Positions 8,704 through 19,352 of a stretch of DNA of 64,000 nt are shown in pieces. The position numbers and the translations under genes were made by a program. This DNA comes from Methanoculleus caldifontis (lineage in GTDB: Archaea; Halobacteriota; Methanomicrobia; Methanomicrobiales; Methanoculleaceae): positions 620,001 through 684,000 of the forward strand of contig NZ_WBKO01000001.1 of NCBI RefSeq assembly GCF_032842345.1. Reading direction: 5' to 3'. Numbering within the stretch: the first letter of the stretch is position 1; the number at the start of each line of letters is the position of its first letter. The notes below the pieces were generated by a model. That model had not been told where the DNA came from and did no database searches. It saw nothing but the letters and a program-made list of their open reading frames with translations.

Positions 8704-9792
8704 TCACACCATCTCGTAGAGCGTCGTCCGCTGCCGGAGCGTCCGGCCGAGGTCGCCTGTTATCCGTTGCATCTCAGCGGGGTCCAGGTAGTCGGCACCC
8801 TCGCCGCCGGCGTCGACCGAGACGTCGTCGCAGAACATCGTCCCGCCGAGGTCGTCGGCGCCGGAGAGGAGGACCGCCTGCGCCATCTTCGTCCCCACCT
8901 TCCCCCAGGAGACCTGAACGTGGTCGAAGTTGTCGAGGAAGAGCCGGGCGACCGCGACCATCAGGATGTCCTCCCTGCCGGTCGCCCCGGGACGGGCAAG
9001 CCCCGCGCGGAAGAGAGCCGTCTTTTCGTGGAGGTACGAGAGGGGGACAAACTCGGTGAACCCGCCGGTCTCGTCCTGGATCTCGCGGAGGATCGCGAGG
9101 TGCCGGGCGCGATCCGCCTCGCCCTCGCAGGAGCCGTACATGATCGTCGCCGTGGAGCGGATGCCCATGGTGTGCGCCTCCTTGATGATCCGGACCCAGG
9201 TCGCCGTGTCGCACTTGTTCGGGCAGATCACCTTCCGGACGTCGTCGACCAGCATCTCCGCCGCCGTTCCCTGGAGGGTTCCGAGCCCCGCCTCACGGAG
9301 CCGGGCGATGGCCTCGACGGTCGAGATACCGCTCCGCCCGGCAGCCCAGGCGATCTCGTCCGGGCTTGCGGTGTGAATATCCACGCCAGGCGCCTCCTCG
9401 CGCACGCTGGAGATGAGGTCGACGTAGGAGTCGAGCGTGTACTCCGGGTGCACCCCGGAGAGGAGGCAGATCTCGGTGACACGCCGCGCCATCGCCGTCC
9501 GGGCCTTCTGGCGGATGGTCTCCGGGTCGTCGCGGAACGCCCCGGGGTCGCCCGCCCGCCGCCCGAACCCGCAGAACCCGCAGAGGTTCTTGCAGATGTT
9601 GGTGACGTGGATGTTCTGGTTCCGGACGTAGGTGACGACGTCACCGACCTTTTGTTCGCGCAGTTCGTCCGCGGCGGCGGCGATCTCCCAGACGCCCCGG
9701 CCGCGCGTCTCGAAGAGACGTACGGCCTCCTCCTCCGTGAGCCGGTGGCCGGCGAGCGTATCGCGAAGTAGATCATGCAGCGAAGACGGCAT
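8704..9792 (-). CDS. cofH: FO synthase subunit 2 (CofH), paralogue 2
   Basis: The 362-residue protein is closely similar to the cofH copy at 7155-8246 over its full length. The SAM motif is CKNLCGFC near residue 57, and the C-terminal LGGTMFCDDVSVDAGG is conserved with changes. I start at ATG 9792 (MPSSLHDLLRD), matching the start of the other copy. The open frame continues to 10059 but lies antisense within the signal peptidase gene. The copies differ at clustered positions (PEFDAQSY against PEYTLDSY), so one may be specialised. It lies 28 bp after the signal peptidase stop on the same strand. Confidence 0.9.
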   Translation of the reverse strand: MPSSLHDLLRDTLAGHRLTEEEAVRLFETRGRGVWEIAAAADELREQKVGDVVTYVRNQNIHVTNICKNLCGFCGFGRRAGDPGAFRDDPETIRQKARTAMARRVTEICLLSGVHPEYTLDSYVDLISSVREEAPGVDIHTASPDEIAWAAGRSGISTVEAIARLREAGLGTLQGTAAEMLVDDVRKVICPNKCDTATWVRIIKEAHTMGIRSTATIMYGSCEGEADRARHLAILREIQDETGGFTEFVPLSYLHEKTALFRAGLARPGATGREDILMVAVARLFLDNFDHVQVSWGKVGTKMAQAVLLSGADDLGGTMFCDDVSVDAGGEGADYLDPAEMQRITGDLGRTLRQRTTLYEMV

Positions 9793-9820
9793 GGTTGACA
9801 GCTCTATTGCAATCAGGGAT

Positions 9821-10489
9821 TTATTCTCCTTTCCCTTTACGCCGGGCAAGGACGAAATCATGGATGAGGATGACGACGATGACGATGACGGCGAACTCGG
9901 CGAGGTGCAGGGGGAGATAACCCACGAGCGGGACCGAGACGAGGGCTTTGCCCACGATCCACTCCTTCTGCACCGGCTCGACCACGCCGACGCCCACGAT
10001 CCGGAGATTCCCCTGGTCGATGTAGGGGTTGTTGTCGCCTTTGGTGATGTAGCCGCCATGTGGATTGGTATAGTACTCCGCGAGCCCCGACTCCTCCACG
10101 GCGGCGGTATCGACGTAGGTCATCGCCCGATGGATGATCGGGTGGACGGAGTCGGCCCCGTTCGGCCGGTAGACGATCACGTCGCCGTAGTCCCCGAAGG
10201 ACGAATGCCCGGCCAGACGCCCCTCGTCCCAGGTCGTCAGCCCGCCGAACCGGTCCTCGTCGACGACGAGCACCAGGTCCCCGACGTTCATGTTCGGGAC
10301 CATGCTTTCGGACTCGATCGTGACCACCGCCGGCCAGGTCCCGGCGATGAGGTAGAGGGCGAGGGCGATACCGCCCACGACCGCAACGACCCAGAGGAGG
10401 TCCCGGGCGAGAGAGACGACCGGGTTCTCGCTCTCCCGGAACGCCGCGAGCCCCGATGCTGCACGTTGCAGCCAGGTGGTATCCGACAT
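9821..10489 (-). CDS. S26 signal peptidase, archaeal type
   Basis: The 222-residue membrane protein cleaves signal peptides outside the membrane. An N-terminal helix (LLWVVAVVGGIALALYLIAG, residues 32-51) leads to the catalytic serine in ESESMVPNMNVGD. The second catalytic residue is histidine in VHPIIHRAM, as in the ER and archaeal enzymes rather than the bacterial lysine. The aspartate region is TKGDNNPYIDQG. A C-terminal helix (FAVIVIVVILIHDFVLA) ends in basic residues. It is divergent from the polymerase gene and followed by cofH. Confidence 0.92.
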   Translation of the reverse strand: MSDTTWLQRAASGLAAFRESENPVVSLARDLLWVVAVVGGIALALYLIAGTWPAVVTIESESMVPNMNVGDLVLVVDEDRFGGLTTWDEGRLAGHSSFGDYGDVIVYRPNGADSVHPIIHRAMTYVDTAAVEESGLAEYYTNPHGGYITKGDNNPYIDQGNLRIVGVGVVEPVQKEWIVGKALVSVPLVGYLPLHLAEFAVIVIVVILIHDFVLARRKGKGE

Positions 10490-10592
10490 TGCTTAAAGAG
10501 AATACTATTTACCCCTACATAGGTTCTCCCCCGCATCCATGCGGGCGGCAGGGCGTGAAAAGATAAACCCATATTTCCGGGGAGAGAATAAC

Positions 10593-12005
10593 ATGGAGTC
10601 CATGCTCGCCGACGGGGAGATTGTGCGCCGGTTCCTTGCGCTGAAGCACCAGGTCCATCCTGAGGTCGTGAGTTACATCCGGGAGCAGAACGACCCGACA
10701 CTCATCGACCGGATAGCGGCGGGTGTCCCCGACGGCACCCTGGTCATCTCCGCAGAGCATATCCCGGGGATGAAGAAGGTCCGGGACGGGACGCGGTTCC
10801 TCGTCGATCCCGAACTCGAGGTGATCATGGGAAGCGCCGGCACCACGGGGAGCGTCAGCGGCCACGAGGATGCCGTCCACTACTTCCGTGACCGCTACAA
10901 CAACCTCTCCTCGATGATCCGGAGCCGGCTGACCGCGATGCCGATCGAGGCGCTGGTCAAGTCGCCTCATCGCTACCGCGACGAGGAGTGCGGCATCATC
11001 GGGATGGTGGCCGACGTCCGGACGACCGCCAAAGGCCACCGGCTCGTCGAGGTGGAGGACCCCACCGGCGCTATCCGGGTGCTCTTCAACAAAGGGAAGG
11101 GCGACGCGTTCGCCGAAGCGGAGCGGATCCTCCCCGACGAGGTGCTCGGCGTCAAGGGGAAACTCTCAAGCGACGGAGGGCTCTTCTTCGCCGAGCAGCT
11201 CTCACGCCCCGACGTCCCCATCAACAACGCCCCGTTCAAGAGCGACCGGCCGGGAAAGGCGGTCCTGATCTCCGACGTCCACGTCGGGAGCGACACCTTC
11301 CTCGAGGACGGCTGGAACCGATTCGCCGACTGGCTCCAGGACTCCGATGCCGGTTATCTCCTGATCGCGGGCGACCTCGTCGACGGGATCGGGATCTACC
11401 CGGGGCAGGATAACGAACTGACGATCAAGAACATCTACGAGCAGTACGACGTCTTCGGGGAGATGCTCCGCGACCTCCCCTCACGGATCCGGATCGTCGC
11501 CGCGCCGGGCAACCACGACGTCGTCAGGATGGCCGAGCCGCAGCCGGCGCTCCCCCCCGAGTTCACGACGCGGTTCCCGTCCAACTGCACCGTCGTCGAG
11601 AACCCCTGCCTGCTGAACCTCCAGGGCGTCCGGGTCCTGATGTACCATGGCCGGTCTATCGACGATATGATCGGGCTCATACCGGGGGCGAGTTACGAGC
11701 GGCCCGGCGAGATCATGGAGGAGATGCTGAAACGCCGCCTGCTCGCGGGACCTTACGGGATGCGGACTCCCATCGCCGCGATGAAGAACGATCGGCTCGT
11801 CATCGACCCGCTCCCGGAGATCCTGCTGACGGGGCACGTCCACATCTGCGGCATCACCCGGTACCGGGGCGTTCTCGGGGTGAACACGGGTACCTGGCAG
11901 TCCCAGACTGCGTTTCAGAAACAGATGAATATCCACCCCACGCCCGCGCGAGCTTTCGTCATCGATCTCCAGACGCTCCAGCCAGAAGTGATGGATTTCA
12001 GTTAA
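10593..12005 (+). CDS. polB: DNA polymerase D small subunit (DP1)
   Basis: DP1 is the exonuclease/scaffold subunit of the archaeal replicative polymerase D. The 470-residue protein has an OB-fold region (GIIGMVADVRTTAKGHRLVEV, near residue 128), followed by an Mre11-like phosphoesterase domain with metal motifs ISDVHVGSDTF, AGDLVDGIG, APGNHDVVR and LTGHVHICG. All are intact, so 3'-5' exonuclease activity is expected. I start at ATG 10593 because GGGGAGAGA lies six bases upstream. The frame is open to 10539 without family match. The large subunit is not in the window. Confidence 0.94.
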   Translation: MESMLADGEIVRRFLALKHQVHPEVVSYIREQNDPTLIDRIAAGVPDGTLVISAEHIPGMKKVRDGTRFLVDPELEVIMGSAGTTGSVSGHEDAVHYFRDRYNNLSSMIRSRLTAMPIEALVKSPHRYRDEECGIIGMVADVRTTAKGHRLVEVEDPTGAIRVLFNKGKGDAFAEAERILPDEVLGVKGKLSSDGGLFFAEQLSRPDVPINNAPFKSDRPGKAVLISDVHVGSDTFLEDGWNRFADWLQDSDAGYLLIAGDLVDGIGIYPGQDNELTIKNIYEQYDVFGEMLRDLPSRIRIVAAPGNHDVVRMAEPQPALPPEFTTRFPSNCTVVENPCLLNLQGVRVLMYHGRSIDDMIGLIPGASYERPGEIMEEMLKRRLLAGPYGMRTPIAAMKNDRLVIDPLPEILLTGHVHICGITRYRGVLGVNTGTWQSQTAFQKQMNIHPTPARAFVIDLQTLQPEVMDFS

Positions 12006-12037
12006 ATATCCATCAGATTGCCCGATATGGTTTCCAC

Positions 12038-12047
12038 ATATTTAAAA
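12038..12047 (+). promoter_or_regulatory. TATA box of the membrane pyrophosphatase gene
   Basis: ATATTTAAAA, flanked by CCAC and GTGTGG, lies about 55 bp upstream of the hppA start. This gives an expected transcription start near 12070 and a short leader containing CGGAGGA. Confidence 0.6.
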
Positions 12048-12095
12048 GTGTGGAATTCCTTTCTATATGGTAACAAATCGGAGGAATGCAGAGAG

Positions 12096-14120
<2,025 letters not shown>

Positions 14121-14131
14121 CCCAACTTCCC

Positions 14132-14137
14132 TTTTTT
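14132..14137 (+). terminator. Oligo-T terminator after hppA
   Basis: CTTTTTTC follows the hppA stop by 11 bases. Confidence 0.55.
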
Positions 14138-14241
14138 CTCCCATATGCACCGGGCAGCGGATGCCGAGGCGAGCATACCTTCTTCCCGCCGCGCGGACAA
14201 CCTGATCTTGTGAACTCGCGAAAGGGGAGGTGACGATCCGC

Positions 14242-15183
14242 ATGCTCCGCATCTACCGCACGATTGAGGGAGCCCCGGTCCCCCGGACCGAGGAGACCGG
14301 CCGGTTCGAGCCCGGCTCCTGGGTCTCGCTGATCAACCCCTCGACCGAGGAGATCGAGGAAGTGGCAACAAGGCTCTCCGTTCCGGGCGACTACCTCCGG
14401 GCAGCGCTCGACGAGGAGGAGCGCCCGCGGACCGAGACCGAGGACGGCGTCACCCTGATCGTCATCGACATCCCGATGCCCTACCCCGAGCAGACGATCC
14501 TCTACACGACGATGCCGCTCGGGATCATCGTCGCCTCCGAGACCATCGTCACCGTCTGCCTCCGCGAGAACCCGATCGTCCAGGACTTCACGACCGGGCG
14601 GGTGAAGCTCTTCTACACCTTCAAGAGGACCCGGTTCGTGTTGCAGATCCTCTTTCGGAACGCATCCTACTTCCTCCAGTATCTCCGGCAGATCGAGCGG
14701 GTCTCCGATCGGATCGGGGCCGAACTGAACCAGTCGATGCGGAACCGCGAGCTGATCCAGCTGATGAACCTGAAGAAGAGCCTGGTCTACTTCTCGACCT
14801 CGCTCCGGAGCAACCAGATCGTCCTCGACAAGACGCTGACGTTCCAGCCGCTCCGGCTCTATGCGGACGACGCCGATCTCCTCGAGGACGTCATCATCGA
14901 GAACAAGCAGGCTATCGAGATGGCGAACACATACTCGACGATCCTCACCGAGACGATGGACACTTTCGCCTCTATCATCTCAAACAACTTCAACAATATC
15001 TTGAAACTCCTCACCTCGATCACCATCATCCTCGCGATCCCCACGATGATCGCGAGTTTCCTCGGGATGAACGTCCCGGTCCCCCTGGAGGACAACCCGA
15101 ACGGATTCCTCATCATCATCGTTCTCTCCCTGATCGTCTCCTCGCTCCTCGCGGTGGCCATCAACCGCAAGGGCTGGCTGTGA
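14242..15183 (+). CDS. corA: CorA family magnesium/metal channel
   Basis: The 313-residue protein has a soluble N-terminal domain, a long helical region (SYFLQYLRQIERVSDRIGAE and following, residues 140-240) and two C-terminal membrane helices. The first ends in ASFLGMNVPVPLE, the GMN signature of CorA pores. A positively charged tail (INRKGWL) follows the second. It forms a pentameric Mg2+ channel in the family. I choose ATG 14242 because a near-perfect GGAGGTGA sits eight bases upstream. A GTG at 14230 overlaps that ribosome-binding site and is less likely. Confidence 0.92.
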   Translation: MLRIYRTIEGAPVPRTEETGRFEPGSWVSLINPSTEEIEEVATRLSVPGDYLRAALDEEERPRTETEDGVTLIVIDIPMPYPEQTILYTTMPLGIIVASETIVTVCLRENPIVQDFTTGRVKLFYTFKRTRFVLQILFRNASYFLQYLRQIERVSDRIGAELNQSMRNRELIQLMNLKKSLVYFSTSLRSNQIVLDKTLTFQPLRLYADDADLLEDVIIENKQAIEMANTYSTILTETMDTFASIISNNFNNILKLLTSITIILAIPTMIASFLGMNVPVPLEDNPNGFLIIIVLSLIVSSLLAVAINRKGWL

Positions 15184-15449
15184 CGTCTCTGAGGGAGACC
15201 GGGCCCCGCCGGGCGGGACCCCGTAACCACCGTTCTCTCGCGCCTGAGGGTGCTCAAACTCCCGACCGGATAGCCGTCGCCCCCCGGAGTGAGGCAGGTT
15301 ACCGTCCACCGGGCAGCGCGCCGCGCGGATGAGAGGGTCGAGCCAGGGTGCGGTGCATTCCGGGGGCTCGGGCTGACGTCAGAAATCTGGTGCAGTCGCC
15401 CCGGGCACCGGAAGGTATATCTCCGATCCTACATTATTGATCATGTCAA
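15184..15449. other. Intergenic region upstream of acetyl-CoA synthetase
   Basis: Between corA and acs there are 465 bases. The first half shows no credible gene. GGAAGGTATATCTCCG near 15411 could be a TATA element. The palindrome at 15450-15475 is listed separately, and 15476-15648 is GC-rich leader with no visible gene. Confidence 0.5.
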
Positions 15450-15475
15450 ATTATACATGATAGATCATGTATAAT
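15450..15475. promoter_or_regulatory. Perfect 12-bp inverted repeat, candidate operator of acs
   Basis: The arms ATTATACATGAT and ATCATGTATAAT are exact inverse complements separated by AG. A related, less perfect TTGATCATGTCAA lies immediately to the left (about 15437-15449). The AT-rich block stands out in a GC-rich setting, and GTATAAT could also act as TATA element. It is about 170 bp upstream of the acs start. No known regulator site is matched. Operator function is inferred from symmetry and position. Confidence 0.6.
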
Positions 15476-15648
15476 CTGGAGGCGGCCGGCGGGGGCCGGC
15501 ACGGTCGCATGCACGAGAGGACGAACACGGACCGGTCGGCCGGGAACCGCCGGGCCGGAACGATCAGCCGCTTTTGCACGGTGCCGGGTCCCCTATCGGG
15601 CTCGACCGGAGCAATCCGGCATGATTAATCGATCAGGAATGTGAGGGT

Positions 15649-17538
15649 ATGACAGAGACGTTCGCCGTGAAACTGGAGGAGAAATGCTACATCCCCGACC
15701 CCCGGTGCAAGGCGGCTGCCTGGGTGCCGGATTACGCGCAGGCATACCAGGAGTTCGTGCGCGACCCGGAGGGGTTCTGGGACCGGATAGCCCGTGAGCT
15801 CGCCTGGTTCAAGCCGTGGGGCCGGGTCAGGGAATGGAACTACCCCTACGCGAGGTGGTTCGTCGACGCGAAACTGAACATCACCCACAACTGCCTGGAC
15901 CGCCATGTGGCGAGCGACCGGAAGGAGAAGCCGGCAATCGTCTGGCGCGGCGAGGACGGGGAGGAGCAGGTCGTTTCCTACGAGGCCCTCCACCGCGAGG
16001 TGATGCGGTTTGCAAACGGTCTGAAAGCCCTCGGCGTCGGCAAAGGCGACCGGGTCTGCATCTACATGCCGCTCGTCCCCGAGCAGATCGTCGCGATGCT
16101 CGCCTGCGCCCGGATAGGAGCCGTCCACTCCGTCGTCTTCGGCGGATTCGGACCCGATGCGCTCGCGATGCGGATCAACGACGCGGGAGCAAAGGTCATC
16201 GTCACTGCGGACGTCGGCTACCGGCGGGGGAAGACCGTCCCGCTCCGGGAGATCGCGAGGGAGGCGCTCAACCACGCGCCGTCCGTCGAGCGGGTCGTCG
16301 TCCTCCGGCGCGAGAGCCCGGCCGTCGATATCGACCCCGCCCGCGAGGTCGACTACGCGGCCCTCACGGCAGAGGCGGCGCCCGATTGCCCGGCGGAGGT
16401 GATGGACGCGGAAGACCCGCTCTTCATCCTCTATACGAGCGGCTCGACCGGGGCGCCGAAAGGGATCGTGCACACCTGCGGCGGCTACATGGTCGGGACC
16501 TACTACACGATGAAGTGCGTCTTCGACGTCAAGGAGAACGACGTCTTCTGGTGCACCGCCGACCCCGGCTGGATCACCGGCCACAGCTACGTCGTCTACG
16601 GCCCGCTCGCCGTCGGCACGACCGTCGTCATCGCCGAAGGGACGCCGGACTACCCGGACCCGGGCGCCTACTGGCGGCTGGTCCAGGACCTCGGGGTGAC
16701 GATCTTCTACACGGCGCCGACCACCATCCGGATGTTCATGCGCCACGGCGACGAGTGGCCGGCGAAGTACGATCTCTCGTCGCTGCGCGTGCTCGGCTCC
16801 GTCGGGGAGCCGCTCAACCCCGAGGCGTTCGAGTGGTACTACCACCGGATCGGGGGCGGGCGATGCCCGATCGTGGACACCTGGTGGCAGACCGAGACCG
16901 GGATGCACATGGTGACCACGATGGTCGGCGAGCCGATGAAGCCCGGGTTCGCCGGGAAACCCGTCCCCGGCGCCGTCGTCGACGTCGTCGACAGGACGGG
17001 AGCCCCGGTCCCGCCGGGAACCGGGGGGTTCCTGGTCATCAGGGAGCCCTGGCCCTCGATGCTCCGGACGGTCCACGGCAACGACGAGCGCTACCGGACC
17101 TACTGGGGGACCATCCCGGGATGCTACACCGCAGGGGACCTCGCGGTGAAGGATGAGGACGGCTACATCATGGTCATCGGGCGGGCCGACGACCTGATCG
17201 TCGTCGCCGGGCACAACATCGGGACCGCGGAGGTCGAGAGCGCGCTCGTCTCCCACGAAGCCGTCGCGGAAGCGGCCGTCATCGGGAAACCCGATCCCTT
17301 GAAGGGGAACGTCATCAAGGCCTTCGTCACCCTCCGCGTGGGCGCGGATTCCGGTGACGGGCTCACCGACGACCTCGCCCGCCACGTCAGGAAGAGCCTC
17401 GGCCCCGTCGCGGTGCCGGCCGAGATCGAGTACCTGGACCGGCTCCCCAAGACCCGGAGCGGCAAGATCATGAGGCGGGTCCTGAAAGCCCGCGAGCTCG
17501 GCATGGACCCGGGCGACATATCGACCCTGGAGGAGTAG
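15649..17538 (+). CDS. acs: Acetyl-CoA synthetase (AMP-forming)
   Basis: The 629-residue enzyme activates acetate with ATP and CoA to acetyl-CoA, AMP and pyrophosphate. It has the Acs N-terminal domain (WFDAKLNITHNCLDRH-like WFVDAKLNITHNCLDRH near residue 70), the P-loop YTSGSTGAPKGIVHT near residue 263, the acetate-pocket tryptophan in VDTWWQTETG, the hinge GRADDLIVVAGHNIG and the acetylatable lysine in KTRSGKIMRR. Hydrogenotrophic methanogens use it for acetate assimilation. TGAGGGT precedes the ATG. It is followed after 6 bp by an MFS transporter, which suggests that substrate import and activation are co-expressed. Confidence 0.96.
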   Translation: MTETFAVKLEEKCYIPDPRCKAAAWVPDYAQAYQEFVRDPEGFWDRIARELAWFKPWGRVREWNYPYARWFVDAKLNITHNCLDRHVASDRKEKPAIVWRGEDGEEQVVSYEALHREVMRFANGLKALGVGKGDRVCIYMPLVPEQIVAMLACARIGAVHSVVFGGFGPDALAMRINDAGAKVIVTADVGYRRGKTVPLREIAREALNHAPSVERVVVLRRESPAVDIDPAREVDYAALTAEAAPDCPAEVMDAEDPLFILYTSGSTGAPKGIVHTCGGYMVGTYYTMKCVFDVKENDVFWCTADPGWITGHSYVVYGPLAVGTTVVIAEGTPDYPDPGAYWRLVQDLGVTIFYTAPTTIRMFMRHGDEWPAKYDLSSLRVLGSVGEPLNPEAFEWYYHRIGGGRCPIVDTWWQTETGMHMVTTMVGEPMKPGFAGKPVPGAVVDVVDRTGAPVPPGTGGFLVIREPWPSMLRTVHGNDERYRTYWGTIPGCYTAGDLAVKDEDGYIMVIGRADDLIVVAGHNIGTAEVESALVSHEAVAEAAVIGKPDPLKGNVIKAFVTLRVGADSGDGLTDDLARHVRKSLGPVAVPAEIEYLDRLPKTRSGKIMRRVLKARELGMDPGDISTLEE

Positions 17539-17544
17539 ACCCTT

Positions 17545-18837
17545 ATGCCGGACACACCGACGGTCTTCGGCCTGCCCGCGGAGAAAGGGAGGTGGGGGCT
17601 TGTCGCCCTCGGCCTCCTCATCAACCTCGGTCTCGGGAGCATCTACTCCTGGAGCGTCTTCGTGGCGCCGCTCTCCGTGCACTTCACGGAGGCGCTCGGC
17701 CGGGAGGTGACGGCGGGGGAGGTCCTCCTCCCGTTCTCGGTCTTCCTCGCCTTCTTCGCGATAGCAATGCCGCTCACCGGGAAGTACATCGAGCGCTACG
17801 GGCCCCGGACGGTGACGGCCGTCGGGGGCGTCCTGACGGGGCTCGGCTGGCTCCTCGCCTCGACGGCGACGTCGGTCGAGGCGCTCTACGTCGTCTACGG
17901 GGTTATCGGGGGACTCGGCGTCGGGATCGCCTACGGGGCGCCGGTCGCCGTCGCGGCCCGGTGGTTCCCGGACCGGCGGGGGCTCGCGGTCGGGCTTGCC
18001 CTGCTCGGCTTCGGGTTCTCGGCCTTCGTCACTGCGAACGCGGCGGGCGCCCTGATCGCCGCCTACGGCGTGATGGCGACCTTCCGGATCTTCGGGGCCG
18101 CGCTCATCGCCGTGCTGCTCCTCGCCGCCCTCCCGCTCCGGTTCCCGCCGGCAGGATGGCGGCCGCCGGGGTGGACGCCTCCCGCGCCGGGGGTCGGCAC
18201 GGCGCCGGTCTGCGAGTGCGACCGGCCTGCGATGCTCCGGACGGGGACGTTCTACGGGCTCTTCGCCTGCTACTTCGTCGGCTGCCTCGCGGGGCTCACC
18301 GCGATCTCGATCGCAAAGCCGGTCGGGACCGAGGTCGCCGGGGTGGATGCGGGGCTCGCGACGCTCCTCGTCGGGTTCTTCGCCGTCTTCAACGGGCTGG
18401 GCCGGCCGGCCTTCGGTGGGCTTACCGACCGGATAACCCCGCAGAAGACCGCGATGCTGACGTTTGCGCTGATCGCGGCGGCATCGGTCCTGATCTGGCT
18501 CGTGCCGGGAGTGCCGGCCTACATCGTCGCCTTCGCCGTCCTCTGGGGCTGCCTGGGGGGCTGGCTTGCGATCGCGCCGGCGGCGACGGCCTCCTACTTC
18601 GGGACGTGCGACTACCCGCGCTGCTACGGGGTCGTCTTCCTCGCCTACGGTGCAGGGGCCATGGTCGGGCCGCAGCTTGCGGGGTTCGTCCGGACGGCGA
18701 CCGGGACCTATCTCGGTGTCTTCCCGCTGGTCGCGGCCCTCGCCGCCGTGGGGTTCGCCGCCGCCTGGCTCCTGATGCGGCCGCCGGTCGGGGTTCCGGC
18801 GAGCGCGCCCGTGCCGGCGACGGCGGTGGAAAAATAA
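17545..18837 (+). CDS. MFS transporter, oxalate/formate antiporter (OFA) family
   Basis: The 430-residue protein has about twelve hydrophobic helices. It begins WGLVALGLLINLGLGSIYSW, the typical first helix of OFA-type carriers, and has KYIERYGPRTVTAVGG in the first cytoplasmic loop and GGLTDRITPQKTAM in the matching loop of the second half. A proline-rich loop with CECDR separates the halves. The family carries small carboxylates. With acs 6 bp upstream, uptake of acetate or a related monocarboxylate is a reasonable inference, not shown by the sequence. Confidence 0.85.
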   Translation: MPDTPTVFGLPAEKGRWGLVALGLLINLGLGSIYSWSVFVAPLSVHFTEALGREVTAGEVLLPFSVFLAFFAIAMPLTGKYIERYGPRTVTAVGGVLTGLGWLLASTATSVEALYVVYGVIGGLGVGIAYGAPVAVAARWFPDRRGLAVGLALLGFGFSAFVTANAAGALIAAYGVMATFRIFGAALIAVLLLAALPLRFPPAGWRPPGWTPPAPGVGTAPVCECDRPAMLRTGTFYGLFACYFVGCLAGLTAISIAKPVGTEVAGVDAGLATLLVGFFAVFNGLGRPAFGGLTDRITPQKTAMLTFALIAAASVLIWLVPGVPAYIVAFAVLWGCLGGWLAIAPAATASYFGTCDYPRCYGVVFLAYGAGAMVGPQLAGFVRTATGTYLGVFPLVAALAAVGFAAAWLLMRPPVGVPASAPVPATAVEK

Positions 18838-18908
18838 GAGTGATCGAGACCGGAGAATCTCTCCGCTAAGGATAGAGTTCCCTCCGGAATAATCCTGCAT
18901 CATTGATT

Positions 18909-19282
18909 CACGCGAAGTCGCGAAGGACGACGGTTCGTAGAACCGGAGTTTAAGAAGCCCTCAGGCTTCGAAGCGTGAACGAAGTGAGCGTGAGCACCGT
19001 CAGGTGCGAAGAATACGAAATTCGGTATGGGTGGACACTCCCCTTCGCGGCTTCGCGCTCTTCGCGTGAGGCTGTACTGCTCCTCTATACCGAAAAACTC
19101 ACGCGAAGCCGCGAAGAATGCGAAATTCGGTATGGGTGGACACTCCCCTTCGCGGCTTCGTGCTCTTCGCGTGAGGCTGTACTGCTCCTCTATACCGAAA
19201 AACTCACGCGAAGCCGCGAAGAACGCGAAATTCGGTTAATGGGTGGACACTTCCCTTCGCGGCTTCGCGCTCTTCGCGTGAG
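18909..19282. repeat. Family A hairpin repeats with a 105-bp tandem array
   Basis: A 105-bp unit starts at 19008, 19113 and, partly, 19218. Each holds AATTCGGTATGGGTGGACAC, TTCGCGGCTTCGCG and CTCACGCGAAGCCGCGAAG, so every unit contains an inverted pair. Bases 18935-19007 hold a B-type element ending GAGCACCGTCAGGTGCGAAG, whose reverse complement recurs at 42084 and 42216. Because 105 is a multiple of three, an apparent repetitive reading frame runs through the array. I do not regard it as a gene. The stretch fills the gap between the MFS gene and the RNase III-like gene. Confidence 0.85.
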
Positions 19283-19352
19283 GCGACACTACCCTCTATC
19301 GATAACCGGGTGTTCTCCGGGGGTTGTATGAAATGTTCAACGGAGAGAACGG

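Noticed and set aside
15625-18903. Open frame of over 1,000 codons on the minus strand
   Set aside because: It is antisense to acs and the MFS gene, is extremely rich in Arg, Asp, Gly and Pro, and matches nothing. It results from the GC-rich codon use of the real genes.
19008-19290. CRISPR-like array
   Set aside because: The units are contiguous repeats of 105 bp without variable spacers, and no cas gene is in the window.
18975-19331. Repetitive 118-codon frame with a 35-residue period
   Set aside because: It coincides with the 105-bp hairpin repeats, which are non-coding elsewhere in the window.
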